From assembly GCA_016235825.1 (NCBI GenBank), contig JACRIL010000091.1:1-49998 (forward strand): a stretch of DNA of 49,998 nucleotides, in the 5' to 3' direction. This document shows positions 39,043 to 49,200 of the stretch, one piece after another. Source of the stretch: Planctomycetota bacterium. GTDB lineage: Bacteria > Planctomycetota > Phycisphaerae > SM23-33. Numbering within the stretch: position 1 is the stretch's first letter; every line of letters begins with the position of its first letter. The notes below the pieces were generated by a model. It worked only from the letters and a program-made list of their open reading frames with translations, was not told where the DNA came from and searched no databases. The position numbers and the translations under genes were made by a program.

Positions 39043-40665
39043 TTATTGTTTTGCCGGCTGCGACTGGCTTGCCGGGCTGGGTTGAATCGGCGTCAGCGTC
39101 GCGGCGTACAGCACGATGTTTCGCATGACGTTGAAGGCGCTTTCGGGATCGTATCCGTCGCAGGCGTACGACGGGAAACCCACCAGCCCGGAGACGACAT
39201 CCTCCTGACTGAAGATGACCTTGGGCCTGTCGCCGGCCAGAATCGCCATCAGACAAGGTTCTTTCACCCCGACGAGCCTGGCCCTCGTCACCCGGCGGTA
39301 TTTGACCTTCTCGATGGTCATGTCCTTCATCTGATAGACCGGGCTGGAAAGAGGCAGCGGCAGCAGGTTGTCTGCGCCCCAAAGTTCGCCGATCAGTTCC
39401 CTGGCCGAATTGCCGAAGCCCCTGGCCCCGCCGCCGGCGTCGAAGAGGATAAGCCCGCCCTGTCCGGCATAATCCCTGAGTGCGGCCTTCTCGTCATCTT
39501 TCAGTTTAAAAGCGGTCGTGCCCGTCAATATCGCCAGTTTCGCCCCGGAATCCTTGAGAGCCGCGATCTCGACCGGCTCGGGCGGATAATCAACCTTGAC
39601 CTTGAATGACGCGCCCATCAATCTGCCGAACCGCTCCAGTGCCAGCGGCTCGGCGTCGCAATTTCCGGCGTACTTGAGTTTGACGACCTTTACGGTCTTG
39701 TCGAATGGTCCAGCCGGTTCGGGCGGCCATGAGTTTGCGCCGCGGTTCTTTATCTGCTTGTCGGTAACGTACAGCAGCACGGTCGAGGCGGCGTCGAAGG
39801 CATGTTTGCCCGTCGCCACGGTGTACTGCTGCCAATGCAGCGACAGGTCGTCGTCGGTGTGCAGCACGAGCGGGCGGATGCCGTTGTGGATCATCGAGAA
39901 CCTCGCCTTGCCGCCTGTCAGGCCGTGCAACTTGTAGAACTCGTGGTCGGGGCCGATGACCTGAAGCTCGTATTTCGGGAAAAGTTTTTTGTACAGATCC
40001 TTCATCCCGAGGCTGAAGGCGCCGCCGCCGCACTGTGTCATCACGAAGAGCGTCCCGCCCTGCCGGACGTACGTCCTGAGCTTGGCGACATCCTCATCCG
40101 AAAAGTCCGGCTTGACAGACCCGCCGATGTAGACGATCGGGGCGTCGTGCCACTCGCCGACCTCGGATTTGAGCGTGATGATCTGCCAGTTGACATCCTT
40201 TTCCAGGTTCTTCTGGTACTTGTTTTTCGTGGTCTTGTTGGCCGACAGCCAGACGTTGCACCGCAGGCCTACGGAATACGTCCGCCAGTCCGTAGTCTCC
40301 ACCTGGGCATCCTTCAACTCGAGAAACTTTTCCTGATTCTTTGCCATCCAGTCCAGCGCCTTTTGCATCCGCGGGTCCTGCGCATCTGTGCCGCTGTCCA
40401 GCAGGGCGTAGCAGGCAAGGGCCGTCAGACCGGTTATGTAATACAGGTCTTCGCTGGCGCCGCGTTCATTTTTCGGCACGCCTACGTCGCCCCAGCTTCC
40501 GTCGTCAAGTTGTGTAGACCACAGATAACTGACGCCCTTTTCGATAGCCTTGCTGACATCCCCATCTGTGAACGACTTGACGGGTTTGCCTCTCTGCGCC
40601 TGGGCCGGCTGAGAAAAGCATGCAACCAGAACCGTGATCGCTGTTACGATAATTTGAATTCTCAT
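39043..40665 (-). CDS. Exported DUF4159 protein with prenyltransferase-like repeat
   Basis: A 540-aa protein with a signal peptide (residues 1-24). Residues about 35-120 contain a terpene-cyclase/prenyltransferase alpha-toroid repeat (KAIEKGVSYLWSTQLDDGSW, TGLTALACYALLDSG). Two DUF4159-like segments follow: about 180-300 (APIVYIGGSVKPDFSDEDVA, LRTYVRQGGTLFVMTQCGGG) and about 360-520 (GAKLAILTGTTAFKLKDDEK, LRDYAGQGGLILFDAGGG). DUF4159 is related to the glutamine-amidotransferase-like fold without its catalytic residues, and is frequent in Phycisphaerae. The tail is SPASQSQPAKQ. Function unknown. It starts 45 bp after the preceding PQQ gene, so they are probably cotranscribed. Confidence 0.8.
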   Translation of the reverse strand: MRIQIIVTAITVLVACFSQPAQAQRGKPVKSFTDGDVSKAIEKGVSYLWSTQLDDGSWGDVGVPKNERGASEDLYYITGLTALACYALLDSGTDAQDPRMQKALDWMAKNQEKFLELKDAQVETTDWRTYSVGLRCNVWLSANKTTKNKYQKNLEKDVNWQIITLKSEVGEWHDAPIVYIGGSVKPDFSDEDVAKLRTYVRQGGTLFVMTQCGGGAFSLGMKDLYKKLFPKYELQVIGPDHEFYKLHGLTGGKARFSMIHNGIRPLVLHTDDDLSLHWQQYTVATGKHAFDAASTVLLYVTDKQIKNRGANSWPPEPAGPFDKTVKVVKLKYAGNCDAEPLALERFGRLMGASFKVKVDYPPEPVEIAALKDSGAKLAILTGTTAFKLKDDEKAALRDYAGQGGLILFDAGGGARGFGNSARELIGELWGADNLLPLPLSSPVYQMKDMTIEKVKYRRVTRARLVGVKEPCLMAILAGDRPKVIFSQEDVVSGLVGFPSYACDGYDPESAFNVMRNIVLYAATLTPIQPSPASQSQPAKQ

Positions 40666-40710
40666 GGTTCGCGTATCCTTGTCGTCATCGATTATCGGTT
40701 TTTGTCGGGT

Positions 40711-43695
40711 TTATTGTCCTGCCTGGAGGCAGATAAGCCTGCCGTCCCGCGTGGCGACGAACAGCCGGCCGTTGCCGGTGGACAGGCCGTCGAAGGCCGG
40801 AGCGGCGTCCAGTTCCAGCCGGCCTTTCTCCGCGCCATCAGCCAGCGAAAGAACAATAATCAATCCCTTGCCGTCCGGTTCCGGTTCGCGGGCAATTGCG
40901 ACAGCCACGTGATCCGCCGCCATCAGAATAGCCTTTCCGCGGCACTTTTCCGGCAATTTGACGGACCACAGTTGCTGCGGCCGTCCGACAGGGTCGGAAA
41001 ATGCAGCGACTTCGTTCCGCTCGCTGTGCAGCCGGACCATCGTGCTGCCGCGAAAGCACACTCCACTGCCGGTCATTTCCGGAATCTTCTTGCCAAAAAT
41101 CCCCGATTTCTCCAAACCCCAGAGCCGCCAGGGGTGTTTGAACCCGTAAGGCGGCCGGGCGACGTCCTCGGTGAATCCGCACGCCCCGCCGTACAGGAAC
41201 GTTCCGGTCGCCTTGTCCAGCGGCTTGCCGGTCGCCATGTCGAGTATGCAGCGGTCCATGTACAGAGATTTTCCATCCATGCTCAGGATGCCGCCCATCG
41301 TGTTTTTGACGTCGCTGACGAACTGCTGCTGGAGCATTTTTTCCCGCCGCACAAGCTGCTGCCAGACCGGCTGGCCCGTATCGGCCTTGACGGCGAAGAC
41401 CTCGATTCCGCCGTCGGTCTCGCTGTGCCGCCCGGCGGCAAAGTACGCCACTCCGTCGTTGGCCAGCACGCTTCCGGCGATCGGCCAGACCGATTCCAAC
41501 TGTCCACGGACGGGGATCATCCTTTCCGCCGCCGCGGCCCGCATCCGCCAGACAAGTTGCCCGTCGGCCTGCTTGAGGCAGTAGACGTACCCGTCGGCCG
41601 AACCGAACAGGACGAGCTGGCCGGTGCACGTCGGAGGCGAATCGATCCTGCCTCCGGCCGTGAAGGACCACGCCTCCTTGCCCGTGTCCGGCTGGAGCGC
41701 CGCTACACGGTGTTCATCCGGCGCCGCGGCCAGAACCAGCGAAGCCGGGATGACCGCCTGCGTCGAGAGCTTTCCGATCTTCGCTTGCCAGAGCGGGTCG
41801 AGTTTGGGGCCGAGTTTTGTTTCCGTCGCCCCGCCGCGAGTCCCATCGTGCCTGTAGGCCGGCCAGGGGTCGGCCTGGGATTTCGCCGCCGATGCCTGTC
41901 CGAACGCCGGCCCTTTCTGAAGCGCCGGCCCTGCCGCCGTGCGAAGAGCGGCAAGATCGGCGGCGGGCTGGGCGCTGTATGCGACCTGTCCCCGCACCTG
42001 AGCGAAGCAGACGCAGATGTCGGAAGACTTGTAGATCAGCCCGTTGGCCGGGCGATATCCGCCGCCGCACGTGCCTCGCCCGCCGTAGAAACTCGCGAAC
42101 TTGCCCTGCCGGACGTCAAGGCACGCGATGCCGACGTCTTCCAGGATGTATCGCTCGGTGGCAAGGTCGGAGTAGCATCGCAGAAAGGCTCGTTGGGCTA
42201 CCGGCAGCCGCTGTTTCTCTTGGCCGGTCTTAGCGTCCAGGGCCACCCAGCTTTGAGGCGGGCCGTCATCCTGAAGCCAGATCTGATCGCCCATGAGGAA
42301 AACGTCAGGCCGACCCTGATGCCAGTGAACCTTGTACTTGAAAGTCCACAGGGGTTTTCCGTCGGCGATGGAATACGCGCGATTGACGGCCTCGGGAGAG
42401 TGCCCTCCTTCACCTGCCGCGGGACGCGCCCTGATGGTCGCCTCGGTCAGAAGAAGTCCGCCGCGGGCGCATGCAAGTTCGCTGAAACCTTCATTGGGAA
42501 CCTGCCATTTGATCTTGCCGGTCTTGGCGTCCAGACATATCAACTGGGCGTTTTCGGGCTTGCCGTAGCCTTTCAGAAATACGCATCCTTCAGCCGCCAC
42601 CATGCCGGCATAGCCGGCGGCCTCACTCTGCCAGACCTGCTTGCCTGTCCGGGCGTCGTAGGCGGCCAACTTGCCGGGGCCGGTGATTAACATGCCGTCG
42701 GTCAGAATTATAGCCGAGGCCGAAAAACCGTATTCCAGCACCTGTTCGCCGGTGGCGGCGTCCAGGGCCACGAGCGGCTTGCGGGCCTCCAGCAGAGTGT
42801 ATACGCGATCCTGGTCGGCGATAAACAGCGGGGACGGGTGCAAGGAAACCCGCTGCCAGAGCATCTGGCCGTTGAAGGCGTCGCGGGCGAGTATCCTGGT
42901 TTTTTTGGACTCGTCGGCCATCAGATAGAAGACCCGCCCGCCGGAACTGTAGATGCCGAGCATGCCCCAACTGTCGTTTTCGGAAATCCACCGGTCGCCG
43001 TTAATCCAGCGGACGCCCGTCGGCGGGCCGACCAACTGGTCTTTGGAGATGGCCGAACGGGATGCGTCGTAGCGAACCTGGCCCCAATTATCCATTTCCG
43101 GCGGATAGGGTTTTTGCAGCAGCGTCCAGCCGGCCGGCGGGGGCTTCATTTCGGACAGGCCGCCCTGTTTGCGGTCGTCGGCGGACGCCTGTCCGCCCAG
43201 CATGACTGTGCCGTAAGGCGCCAGCACGCGGACGACCTCAGCCATGGTCAGGCCCCGCTTGCCGGCGGCAGCCCAGTCCTCGATGACTATGAGATTGGCA
43301 AGGTTGTCGGCGTAAGGAAGAGATGCCGGTTGGCTCCATAACGCGGCGGAGACCTGCCCGTAAACTCCTGCGGCCTGGATGTTCTTTCGGGCCGCGTCGA
43401 GCGAGGCCGCGTCGGCCGTCAGGCCTTGAACCACGTACTGGCCGCCCAGGGCCAGCTCGGCCGTCAGTTTCCCTTGGCCGCACTCAATGTGCAGACACAC
43501 GCCCGGCCGGACCTGCCGCGACGACAGCAGCCCGTGAACCGTCTTGGCCGCCGGCGACAGGCCCGCCGGAGAAACGGGCAGCGCGGATGATTTTGTGTTT
43601 GTGGCCGGCGAGGTCTGGCCTCCTGCCGGAGTCAATTCGTGGAGAACAGCGACGATTGCCAGAGACGAAACGATCAGGCTCGCGATTGCTTTCAC
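40711..43695 (-). CDS. Exported methyltransferase-like domain fused to PQQ-like beta-propellers
   Basis: A 994-aa protein. Residues 1-26 are a signal peptide. Residues about 50-170 are a class I methyltransferase-like Rossmann domain: CLHIECGQGKLTAELAL (motif I), SLPYADNLANLIVIEDW (motif II/III region) and EVVRVLAPYGTVMLGG. The rest (about 200-990) is a long series of PQQ-like propeller blades, such as VALDAATGEQVLEYGF, LICLDAKTGKIKW and VAALQPDTGKEAWSF. Methyltransferases need cytoplasmic SAM, so export of this domain is odd and may mean loss of catalysis. Function unknown. First of three same-strand genes. Confidence 0.8.
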   Translation of the reverse strand: MKAIASLIVSSLAIVAVLHELTPAGGQTSPATNTKSSALPVSPAGLSPAAKTVHGLLSSRQVRPGVCLHIECGQGKLTAELALGGQYVVQGLTADAASLDAARKNIQAAGVYGQVSAALWSQPASLPYADNLANLIVIEDWAAAGKRGLTMAEVVRVLAPYGTVMLGGQASADDRKQGGLSEMKPPPAGWTLLQKPYPPEMDNWGQVRYDASRSAISKDQLVGPPTGVRWINGDRWISENDSWGMLGIYSSGGRVFYLMADESKKTRILARDAFNGQMLWQRVSLHPSPLFIADQDRVYTLLEARKPLVALDAATGEQVLEYGFSASAIILTDGMLITGPGKLAAYDARTGKQVWQSEAAGYAGMVAAEGCVFLKGYGKPENAQLICLDAKTGKIKWQVPNEGFSELACARGGLLLTEATIRARPAAGEGGHSPEAVNRAYSIADGKPLWTFKYKVHWHQGRPDVFLMGDQIWLQDDGPPQSWVALDAKTGQEKQRLPVAQRAFLRCYSDLATERYILEDVGIACLDVRQGKFASFYGGRGTCGGGYRPANGLIYKSSDICVCFAQVRGQVAYSAQPAADLAALRTAAGPALQKGPAFGQASAAKSQADPWPAYRHDGTRGGATETKLGPKLDPLWQAKIGKLSTQAVIPASLVLAAAPDEHRVAALQPDTGKEAWSFTAGGRIDSPPTCTGQLVLFGSADGYVYCLKQADGQLVWRMRAAAAERMIPVRGQLESVWPIAGSVLANDGVAYFAAGRHSETDGGIEVFAVKADTGQPVWQQLVRREKMLQQQFVSDVKNTMGGILSMDGKSLYMDRCILDMATGKPLDKATGTFLYGGACGFTEDVARPPYGFKHPWRLWGLEKSGIFGKKIPEMTGSGVCFRGSTMVRLHSERNEVAAFSDPVGRPQQLWSVKLPEKCRGKAILMAADHVAVAIAREPEPDGKGLIIVLSLADGAEKGRLELDAAPAFDGLSTGNGRLFVATRDGRLICLQAGQ

Positions 43696-43772
43696 TTGCG
43701 CCCCTTTGAAAAGAGTCGTTTATCCGGGATTGACCGAATGATCTCTTACGCTACGGCGCGGAGACTATCCAT

Positions 43773-43801
43773 AAAATAGCATCGAGTTTCATATAAGTCA
43801 A
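43773..43801 (-). promoter_or_regulatory. Sigma-70-like promoter for the PQQ-methyltransferase gene
   Basis: On the minus strand TTGACT (43796-43801), a 17-bp spacer and TATTTT (43773-43778). The leader to the start codon is about 70 nt. This is one of the best promoter matches in the window. Confidence 0.65.
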
Positions 43802-43889
43802 CTTTTTTGATACTATAGCGACGTTGCCGGGAACATGTTATCCTGCTCTGGCGTAATGAAGCGTCCGGATAGGCTCTAAATCATAGCAT

Positions 43890-43920
43890 AAAAAAAGCGA
43901 CAGGATAATCTGCCGCTTTT
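43890..43920 (-). terminator. Intrinsic terminator of rpsA
   Basis: On the minus strand AAAAGCGGCAG and CTGTCGCTTTTTTT pair with one G-U around a 6-nt loop, ending in a run of seven T. It begins about 50 bp after the rpsA stop. Confidence 0.75.
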
Positions 43921-43967
43921 GTGTGCCAAATTTCCATCAGCAATTGCGATATCGCAAAAAGGGGGGC

Positions 43968-45800
43968 TTACTGGCCGTCGGCTTTCGGCTCCTGCTGGTC
44001 CTGTTCGCCGTCCTTCGGTTTGGTCTTTTCGGTCTCGTCGCGGCTGCGGATTGTCTGGATGATATTATCGCCCAATTCTCCCAGCAGGCCGTCGTTGCCT
44101 TCCAGCCCGCCGCGGCGTTTTACCGGCTGCTCGCCGGCGCCAGCCCCTTCCTCGGCCGCCCATTGTGCCCGCTTGAGGCTCAGGCCGATCTTGCGGTCCT
44201 CGGTGTCCACGCGGAGAATCTTGACCTCCAGCACGTCGGCGACCTTGACCACGTCCTTGGGGTTCTCGACCTTCTGGTCTGAGAGTTCCGAGACGTGCAG
44301 CAGGCCTTCCAGTTCGTCCTCCAGCTCGACGAACACGCCGAAGTTGGTGATCTTGGTAACCTTGCCCTGGACGATCTGGCCGGGCATGTAATGCTCGGGA
44401 ATCTGCTGCAGCCAAGGATCCTCGACAAGTTGCTTGAGGCCCAGGGCCACGCGCATCTTCTCCTCGTCCACGCTCAGGACGACGCACTGGAGCTGCTGGC
44501 CCTTCTTGAGGAGTTCCGAGGGATGGCCGATCTTGCGGGTCCAGGAAAGGTCCGAGACGTGCAGCAGCCCGTCGATGCCTTCCTCGATCTCCACGAACGC
44601 CCCGAAGTTCGTCATGTTGCGGACCGTGCCGGTGATGACCGTGCCCGGCGGATACTTTTCCTTGACGACTGTCCAGGGATTTACCTCGGCCTGCTTCATG
44701 CCCAGCGAAATCTCCTGCTTGTCCTTGTCTATCTCCAGGACGACCACCTCGACCACGTCGGCGGGCTTGACTATCTCTGACGGATGGTTGATGCGGCGGG
44801 TCCAGCTCATCTCCGAGATGTGGACCAGGCCCTCAAGCCCCTCGTCGAGCTTGACGAAGGCGCCGTAGGTCATGATGTTGACGACCGTGCCCTTGATTTT
44901 CGAGCCGATCGGGAACTTCTGCTCAACCTGCTCCCAGGGGCTGGCGGTCTTCTGCTTGAGGCCCAGGGCGATCTTTTCCTTGGCCCGATCTACGGTCAGG
45001 ACCACGCATTCGACGTCCTGGTCGATCTTGAGCAGTTCCGACGGATGGCCGATCCTGCCCCAGCTCATGTCGGTTATGTGCAGCAGGCCGTCGATGCCGC
45101 CCAGGTCAACGAACGCCCCGAAGTCGGCGATGTTCTTGACGACGCCCTTTCGCATCTGGCCTTCCTGGATTTCCACCAGGACCTTGGCCTTGGCCTCGGA
45201 GCGCTTTTCCTCGATGAGCTTGCGGCGAGAAACCACGATGTTCCGCCGCTCGTTGTCGATCTTGAGAATCTTCGCCTCGACGGACTGGCCGATGAACTCG
45301 CCGATGTCGCCGGGCCTGCGGATATCCACCTGGCTGGCCGGCAGGAACGCCGGCACGCCGATGTCCACCAGCAGCCCGCCCTTGATCTTGCGGGTTACCA
45401 TGCCGCTGACGATATCGCCTTCCTTGTTGTTCTTGAGAATGCGTTCCCATCCGCGGATGCGGTCGGCCTTGCGCTTGGAAAGCTCGACCAGCCCGCTTTC
45501 GGACTCGACGCCCTCCAGGCAGACTTCGATTTCCTGGCCGGAGATCACCGCCGCCGGATCATCGAACTCGTTGAGCGGCACGGTGCCTTCGCTCTTGAGG
45601 CCGACCTCGACCACAACGTCGTTGCCGACCACGTCCACAATCCGCCCGATGAGAATGGCCCCGACCTGATGGCCGGTCTTGGTCTTGATGACCTCGCCGA
45701 TTGTTTCCTGGTTGAAGCCGTCCCCCAGAGCCTCGGCCAGTTGCTTCTTGAGATCGTCTTCGGACACCCCCAGAGAATTGATGAGATTGTAATCTACCAT
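43968..45800 (-). CDS. rpsA: 30S ribosomal protein S1
   Basis: A 610-aa protein with six S1 (OB-fold) RNA-binding domains, the usual number for bacterial S1. The domain starts are GAILIGRIVDVVGNDVVVEV (about 45), GDIVSGMVTRKIKGGLLVDI (about 130), GQMRKGVVKNIADFGAFVDL (about 215), GSKIKGTVVNIMTYGAFVKL, GTVITGTVRNMTNFGAFVEI and GQIVQGKVTKITNFGVFVEL. S1 holds mRNA on the 30S subunit during initiation. The start at 45800 (MVDYNLINSLG) is preceded by an A/G-rich SD (AGGAAAAAGG); the frame continues upstream without coding character. The tail is acidic and Gln-rich (GEQDQQEPKADGQ). A terminator follows. Confidence 0.95.
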   Translation of the reverse strand: MVDYNLINSLGVSEDDLKKQLAEALGDGFNQETIGEVIKTKTGHQVGAILIGRIVDVVGNDVVVEVGLKSEGTVPLNEFDDPAAVISGQEIEVCLEGVESESGLVELSKRKADRIRGWERILKNNKEGDIVSGMVTRKIKGGLLVDIGVPAFLPASQVDIRRPGDIGEFIGQSVEAKILKIDNERRNIVVSRRKLIEEKRSEAKAKVLVEIQEGQMRKGVVKNIADFGAFVDLGGIDGLLHITDMSWGRIGHPSELLKIDQDVECVVLTVDRAKEKIALGLKQKTASPWEQVEQKFPIGSKIKGTVVNIMTYGAFVKLDEGLEGLVHISEMSWTRRINHPSEIVKPADVVEVVVLEIDKDKQEISLGMKQAEVNPWTVVKEKYPPGTVITGTVRNMTNFGAFVEIEEGIDGLLHVSDLSWTRKIGHPSELLKKGQQLQCVVLSVDEEKMRVALGLKQLVEDPWLQQIPEHYMPGQIVQGKVTKITNFGVFVELEDELEGLLHVSELSDQKVENPKDVVKVADVLEVKILRVDTEDRKIGLSLKRAQWAAEEGAGAGEQPVKRRGGLEGNDGLLGELGDNIIQTIRSRDETEKTKPKDGEQDQQEPKADGQ

Positions 45801-46296
45801 TTGCAGCCTTTTTCCTGTCAATACCGGTTGCCTTGGAAACGCGACGAAAATCCCCGTCCCCTGCGGACGAAGCGGCGCGTCCCGCCATTTTTCCCGGCGG
45901 GTCGGACGGCCGGACCACCCGGCCAAACTGTCAACAGCCTCGCAGCAGGGCATACATCGCGGCCAAACCCCAAAAAGCGAGAGGACTTATGATAATCTTC
46001 CCCGCCCGAACCTCAAGCTTTTTTTCTTATTTTCAATACGAACACACGCCCTTTTCGGACCCGAGCATAAAAAAACGATGCCTGCATCCGTTGTTCAATT
46101 ACAAAAAGCGGCGCTTGAAGAAAGACCTTTTTGACACAAAGAATCCCGCATTTTTGAGGTTGTCGGTTAAAATAGGCGCCATCGTGCAATGCCATGCGAG
46201 AATGGCTCTGGCGGGCGAGCCATTCCGCCCGGGCGAAAATTATCTGAATTTCATGCATTTCTTTGCTCACGACGGGCAATTACATAGAGGAGAGAC
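45801..46296. other. Divergent intergenic region between rpsA and the sigma/glycosidase gene
   Basis: About 500 bp with A/T-rich stretches and no gene. A TTGACA at 46133-46138 lacks a convincing -10, and a TAAAAT sits at 46170-46175. I cannot assign promoters with confidence, although both flanking genes must be transcribed outward from here. Confidence 0.4.
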
Positions 46297-49200
46297 ATGG
46301 CGAACGTGAATTTGACGACAGCAAGCGACGGCGAACTGCTTTGCGATTTCATCGGGCAGCGGCGGCATGAGGCCTTTGCCGAGATAGTGCGCCGCCACGG
46401 GGCTTTGGTTCTGGGCGTCTGCCGGTCGGTGCTGGGAAACGTCCCTGACGCCGAAGACGCGGCCCAGGCGGTTTTTCTGGCGTTTTTCCGCAAAGCCGCG
46501 TCGCTCAAGCATCATCCTGCATTGGCCGGCTGGCTGCATCAGGTGGCATGGTATGTGGCTTCTCACGAGAAAAGGGCGATCACGACGCGAACGCGCCACG
46601 AACAGGAGGCGACCGCCATGAAATGGAGAGCATCGCAAATAAAAAATGAAAACGTTCCCCCGGACCTGCTTCACGAGGGCCTTTCCCGGCTGCCCGAAAA
46701 GTACCGCCTGCCCATCATCCTGCATCATCTGGAAGGCCGCAGCCAGGAGGAAGTGGCGAACGTGCTGGGCAAAAAAGTCGGCACTGTCGCGTCGCTTCTG
46801 ACACGCGGCAGGCAAATACTCCGGGATCGTCTCGTAAAGACCGGCGCGGTTGTTTCCGCGGCCGGCCTGGCGGCTGTGATGACAACCCAGGCTTCCGCAG
46901 CTGTTCCGGCGGCGTTCGTCGGCTCGATTACGAATATGGTGTCGGCAATCCTGACCACCAAGGCGGCGGCCGCGGGCGCGGCGTCGGCCAAGATTTTGGC
47001 ACTTTCGAAAGGAGCTTTGAACATGTTGTTGATCGCGAAGGTAAAGGTGGCGGCATTGGTGACGGCGGCGGTCCTTCTGGTCGGCGGAACCGCGGCGAGC
47101 ACATATGTGGCGGTGGCCGCCGGACCTGGAAACGGAACCGTAAAACCGCCGGCGGCTGTTCCATCCAAGCCGGCCGTTCCGCCTAAAGTCGTGGCCGCTC
47201 CGCCCAAGACCGAAACGGTCGCGCCTGCAAGCCCATCGACCCCGGCGCCATCTTCGACCGACAAGGTTACAGTCGTGGAAATCACGGACAAGGTCCTGGT
47301 CAAGGACACCCGCCGGCTCGGCGTCAATATTGGCGATGATAATGTCTGGAACGGCGCGGTGCTGGTGAAAAAACGGGTGCAGGACAACTTCGAGGGCACA
47401 CTTTATCGCCAGTGCCATTGGGGCCCCACTTGTGACGCAAAGGGCGTTACGAGCTGGTACAACACGTCGCCGGCGTGGGATAAAATTTTACTCGAAGGAA
47501 CATACACGGTCCTTTCAGGCCCCAACAAGCAGACCAGCGGGAAGCTCAAGGCGATTACAACTAAAGAGATGCAAGGAAAGCAACTGACGTATTTTGAATT
47601 GGACAAGGAGATCACAGAAGGCAAAGACAGAAACATGAGATACGGATTGTTGGTGGAGAATCTTGAGAAGATTCGCGATGGCCAATTCCGTCCATTGGCG
47701 AAAAACTTCGGCACAACGACAGGCAACCAGATCGTCATCGGCGACACGCCTCCGGGCAGCTTCGGATGTGCGGCCTTGTGCCTCAAGCCGGACAACGGTC
47801 CGGCCTGGGTCGGGTATCCGACGCCTGTGCAACGATTTATTGACAACAATGGCGCGTGGCGAGTCGAGTTTTGGGCAAAGACCAAGGAAGGCGCCCCCAA
47901 ATTTACGGTCAGCTTTGCTTCTTTCAGCGCCCCGGACAAGCCTTTAGCCAGCCAAACCGTGGAGTTGACGAATCAGTGGAAGAAACATCAACTGACGCTC
48001 AAAGTGGAGGGCTTTCCCGAGCCCAAAGACGTCCCCAAAAACCCGGGAGAAACCATGGGCCAGCCGGGGGCTATTCTTTTGCAGTCTGACGGAGGCCAGG
48101 TCCTGCTGGACGATGTCGAGGCGTGGAAGGACGAAGACAAAAACCCGACAGTACTCCGCGACGACGCCATCGCGGCCATTAAATTATACAATCCCAGCGT
48201 ATTGAGGTTTGTTCAGATGGGCGGCAACTCGCTCGAAAACACGCTGATGCCTCCGATAAAAGCCTATTCCTTCACTAATATGAAATCCGCGGAAGTCGGG
48301 CCTTACGTCAGGCTCGTCAAGAACCCGGTTGGTTTGCACGATTTCTATCAGTTGTGCGAATACCTGGAAATCGAGCCCTGGTACTGCGTGCCGGGAACCC
48401 TGCATCTGGATGAGGCAAAGGCGCTCATGGAATATCTTGGCGGCCCGGCCGACAGCAAATTCGGCAAGATCAGGGCCGAGTTGGGCCATCCCAAGCCCTG
48501 GACGGAAACGTTCAAGCAGATACATGTGGAATTCGGCAACGAGGCCTGGAACGACGCTCCGGGATTTATGTGCGGCGGATTCAACGGACCGGATTATTGG
48601 ATGGACCTGATTGAAACCGGCAAGAAGTCTCCTTATTACAAACCCAATGTCCTTTTCCACGCCGGCAGCATGGCGGGGTTGCCCGATCGGACCGTGTCGG
48701 TCTGCAAAGATGTGCCAAATGCCGACCGGGTAGCGATCGCGCCATATATGGTGGGCACGTTTGCCAAGGCTGACGCGGAAACGCTGAACAGCGACGAGAA
48801 GCTCTTCCGCTGGACGTTCAGCCATGCATTGCAAAGATCGCTTACCGAAGGGAGTTCTTTAACCAGCACATATAAGGCGGCGAAGGCTGCCGGCAAGGAA
48901 TTGTCGATCTACGAGTTCAACTTTCATACGACCATGGGCGATGGGCCGGAAGGGCCCCGCAACACCATTGTTACGTCGCTGGCCGGCGGCGTGAATGTGG
49001 CCAACACCATGCTTCTCATGCTGAAGCTGCAAGGCATCCGGATTCAGAATCTTTACTCGCTGGTGCAGTATCAGTACAAATATCAGGACCTGAGAAGCAG
49101 GACAGAGGGACAAGTCCGTTTGTGGGGGTCGCTCGTGAATATGCGAAAGGGGAAGGAGCGTTACAGGCCGACGTTCCTGGGCTGCGCCCTGGCCAACAAA

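Noticed and set aside
39802-42690. A 962-codon plus-strand frame opposite the DUF4159 and PQQ genes
   Set aside because: It crosses two real minus-strand genes and their gap, with Arg/Asp/Val-rich composition typical of an antisense shadow.
45801-45953. N-terminal extension of rpsA
   Set aside because: The extension is Arg/Pro-rich without S1 homology, and a ribosome binding site precedes 45800.
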